This document shows positions 62,688 through 64,000 of a stretch of DNA of 64,000 nt, piece by piece. This DNA is from Onthophagus taurus (Eukaryota > Arthropoda > Insecta > Coleoptera > Scarabaeidae): positions 23,751,001 to 23,815,000 of the forward strand of contig NC_091972.1 of assembly GCF_036711975.1 (NCBI RefSeq), in the 5' to 3' direction. A model generated the notes under the pieces. That model searched no databases. It saw nothing but the letters and a program-made list of their open reading frames with translations, and was not told the origin of the DNA. Numbering within the stretch: position 1 is the stretch's first letter; each line of letters starts with the position of its first letter. Both the position numbers and the translations under genes were made by a program.

Positions 62688-62727
62688 ACTCTACCGGTTT
62701 CGCTCTTTTCGGAGCATCCTCAGGAGT
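62688..62727 (-). ncRNA. Hammerhead ribozyme (copy d)
   Basis: The 40 nt on the minus strand read ACTC, CTGAGGA, TGCTCCGAAAAGAGC, GAA, ACCGGT, A, GAGT. ACTC/GAGT form stem I; GCTC/GAGC form a 4 bp stem II with a CGAAAA loop; ACCGGT is the loopless palindromic stem III; the cleavage triplet is GUA. The core box has G at the tolerant position 7 (CUGAGGA). It shares the single unpaired U before stem II with copy b. Confidence 0.72.
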
Positions 62728-62729
62728 TC

Positions 62730-63055
62730 CTAAAGTTATAAATTAGTCATTATTATAACATTTTCTACCATAATATAATTTTCTAAAACATTTTAACTTA
62801 CTTCAATTCAGTTTTTGAAAATCTAAACATGCTCTGTGATATTTTGTTAAAGTAATTAAAAATGTAAATGTAAATTCTTAAACATGTGCTATCATAAATT
62901 ACCCTTTATTATATTTTAGGTTATGTTGAAGCTGTCAATGGTATATTTTCTATCATTTTCTATTGTAATGTTGGTAATCTGTCAGATGTGATTGTTGTGT
63001 ATTCAATTTAATTTTTCTTGTCTTGAATGAGTTGATTTTTAACAGGTTAAAATGA
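62730..63055. other. No gene recognised
   Basis: AT-rich spacer before the minus-strand integrase remnant. Confidence 0.35.
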
Positions 63056-63059
63056 GGTA

Positions 63060-64000
63060 TTATAACACAAATACAAACAATTTTACATTAAACACACTGA
63101 AAAATAAAATAGTATAGAAAGAGCAGCTATTTTTAAGGTTCGGGAGGTTTTCGTGGAGGTGTATATTATGGTTGTTTGAGATAGGTATATGGTGGTCTTC
63201 TTGTAGGTATAATCTAACATCTACATCAGGTAACCACTTCTTGGAAGTTGACACCATATCTTCTGCCTGACGTTTCTGGCCTTCATAACAGTTTTGCCGT
63301 TGTAATTGTATTAGTTGTTCTGTAGTGCATAAATTGCACAATTTGTCATCAGTAGCACATCATATATGTATGAGAACTTTACATTTTTCACATATCTGAC
63401 ATGGGTCAATGCACTCTGACACACCGGACAAATTACTACATCGTCTTTTGTCGCCATCTGTAGCTCAACAATTCCATAGTCCATATTATCACTTGATATG
63501 GAGTCTACGTTTTGGATCTTTTCGTTAGTATCCAGTTCATTCTGCTCTAGTTCGATACCTAGCTCTTTCGTTGCTTCTGTGACCGGTTCTTCACACCGCT
63601 GTTCGTGTTCTTCTTTTCTAAAAACTCCCATTTCTTTTTCCTGATTTTCTAGCTCTTCTAGTTATATTTGAAAGAATGGTGGGCGGAAGATTTGTTGACT
63701 TCAGGCCAAATTTGGGGTCACGACCAAAAACTGCCTTATAACGTGTCTGGCCTATCACTCTGTGCAACAAATTATTTTTCTGCCATTGCGTAAAATAACA
63801 CCCAACTGACCACCTGGTAGATTTATTATCACTCATCCACGACCGTAAGATGTTCTCGACATCTTGATTTGAACGCTTAGCGCTGCCCTTTGAGGATGAC
63901 GAGGTCTTCCATGAACAATTAATAACTGTGGCCACAAGATTTTCAACTCTTTTACTATCTTGTTCGCAAATTCACGCCCATTGTCGCTTTGTAAAATCGA
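63060..64000 (-). pseudogene. KRBA2-like integrase-derived protein, C-terminal part, broken
   Basis: Minus strand from the right edge: LQSDNGREFANKIVKELKIL (second catalytic Asp of a retroviral-type integrase), VHGRPRHPQ, a frameshift at about 63905, then QGSAKRSNQDVENILRSWMS, TRWSVGCYFTQWQKN and LLHRVIGQTRYKAVFGRDPK (63935-63660). The usual Glu in GS-x-ERSNQDVE is Lys here, so the third catalytic residue is lost. Two further frames (63631-63311, 63341-63060) give an acidic tail, CPVC, CALCTTEQLIQLQRQNCYEG and GQKRQAEDMV, as in KRAB-A domain-containing protein 2 (KRBA2)-like proteins derived from transposon integrases. Three frames, so a pseudogene. The N-terminus lies beyond the window. Confidence 0.75.

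Overview
This is a window of eukaryotic nuclear DNA from an insect, most likely a beetle. It is AT-rich, and its genes have GT-AG introns, arthropod-type TATA/initiator promoters and AATAAA poly(A) signals. The host content is a tandem, same-strand cluster of four glycoside hydrolase family 1 (GH1, beta-glucosidase/myrosinase-type) genes with secretion signals. Everything else is a dense and largely dead transposon community: Penelope-like elements with hammerhead-ribozyme motifs, Ty3/Gypsy, several LINE families, piggyBac, hAT, pogo, many IS630/Tc1-mariner relatives, and foldback MITEs. Beetle is an inference from the GH1 expansion and the transposon families; no species is claimed.

Layout. 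1-7 kb: a broken Ulp1-like protease gene, Penelope fragments in both orientations, a gypsy remnant with an internal deletion, and a Penelope element on the minus strand. 7.08-7.63 kb: three exons of a zona-pellucida (ZP) domain gene on the minus strand. 8.5-17.6 kb: GH1 gene 1 (500 aa, six exons), whose 7.4 kb second intron holds nested transposons. 18.0-28.3 kb: GH1 gene 2 (497 aa), whose 8.6 kb second intron holds two piggyBac relatives, one of them split by a LINE. 28.5-39 kb: LTR-like repeats, a 251 bp fragment copied from GH1 gene 2 and lodged between two direct repeats, and nested TIR transposons with a 3 kb RNase-H LINE. 39.1-41.1 kb: compact GH1 gene 3 (497 aa). 42-46.6 kb: two tandem LINEs on the minus strand, transposase remnants and a GC-rich foldback. 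47.9-49.7 kb: compact GH1 gene 4 (497 aa). 50-64 kb: two gypsy pol regions in divergent orientation, a satellite array of about 171-187 bp units, an unnamed repeat-protein family, a LINE, another Penelope element with a hammerhead, and a KRBA2-like integrase remnant at the right edge.

How the parts relate. All four GH1 genes share one exon plan: a short signal-peptide exon, an N-terminal exon ending in a Gly codon, a long exon with the acid/base Glu, an exon with the nucleophile Glu, a 107 nt exon, and a last exon. All are open from ATG to stop once spliced, so I read them as functional paralogues made by tandem duplication. Genes 1 and 2 are the closest pair; genes 3 and 4 are more diverged and have tiny introns. 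Intron 2 of genes 1 and 2 has grown about 100-fold by transposon insertion without breaking the reading frame. The acid/base neighbourhood differs between copies (TFNEV, TFNEP, TFNEP, TINEA), which suggests functional divergence.
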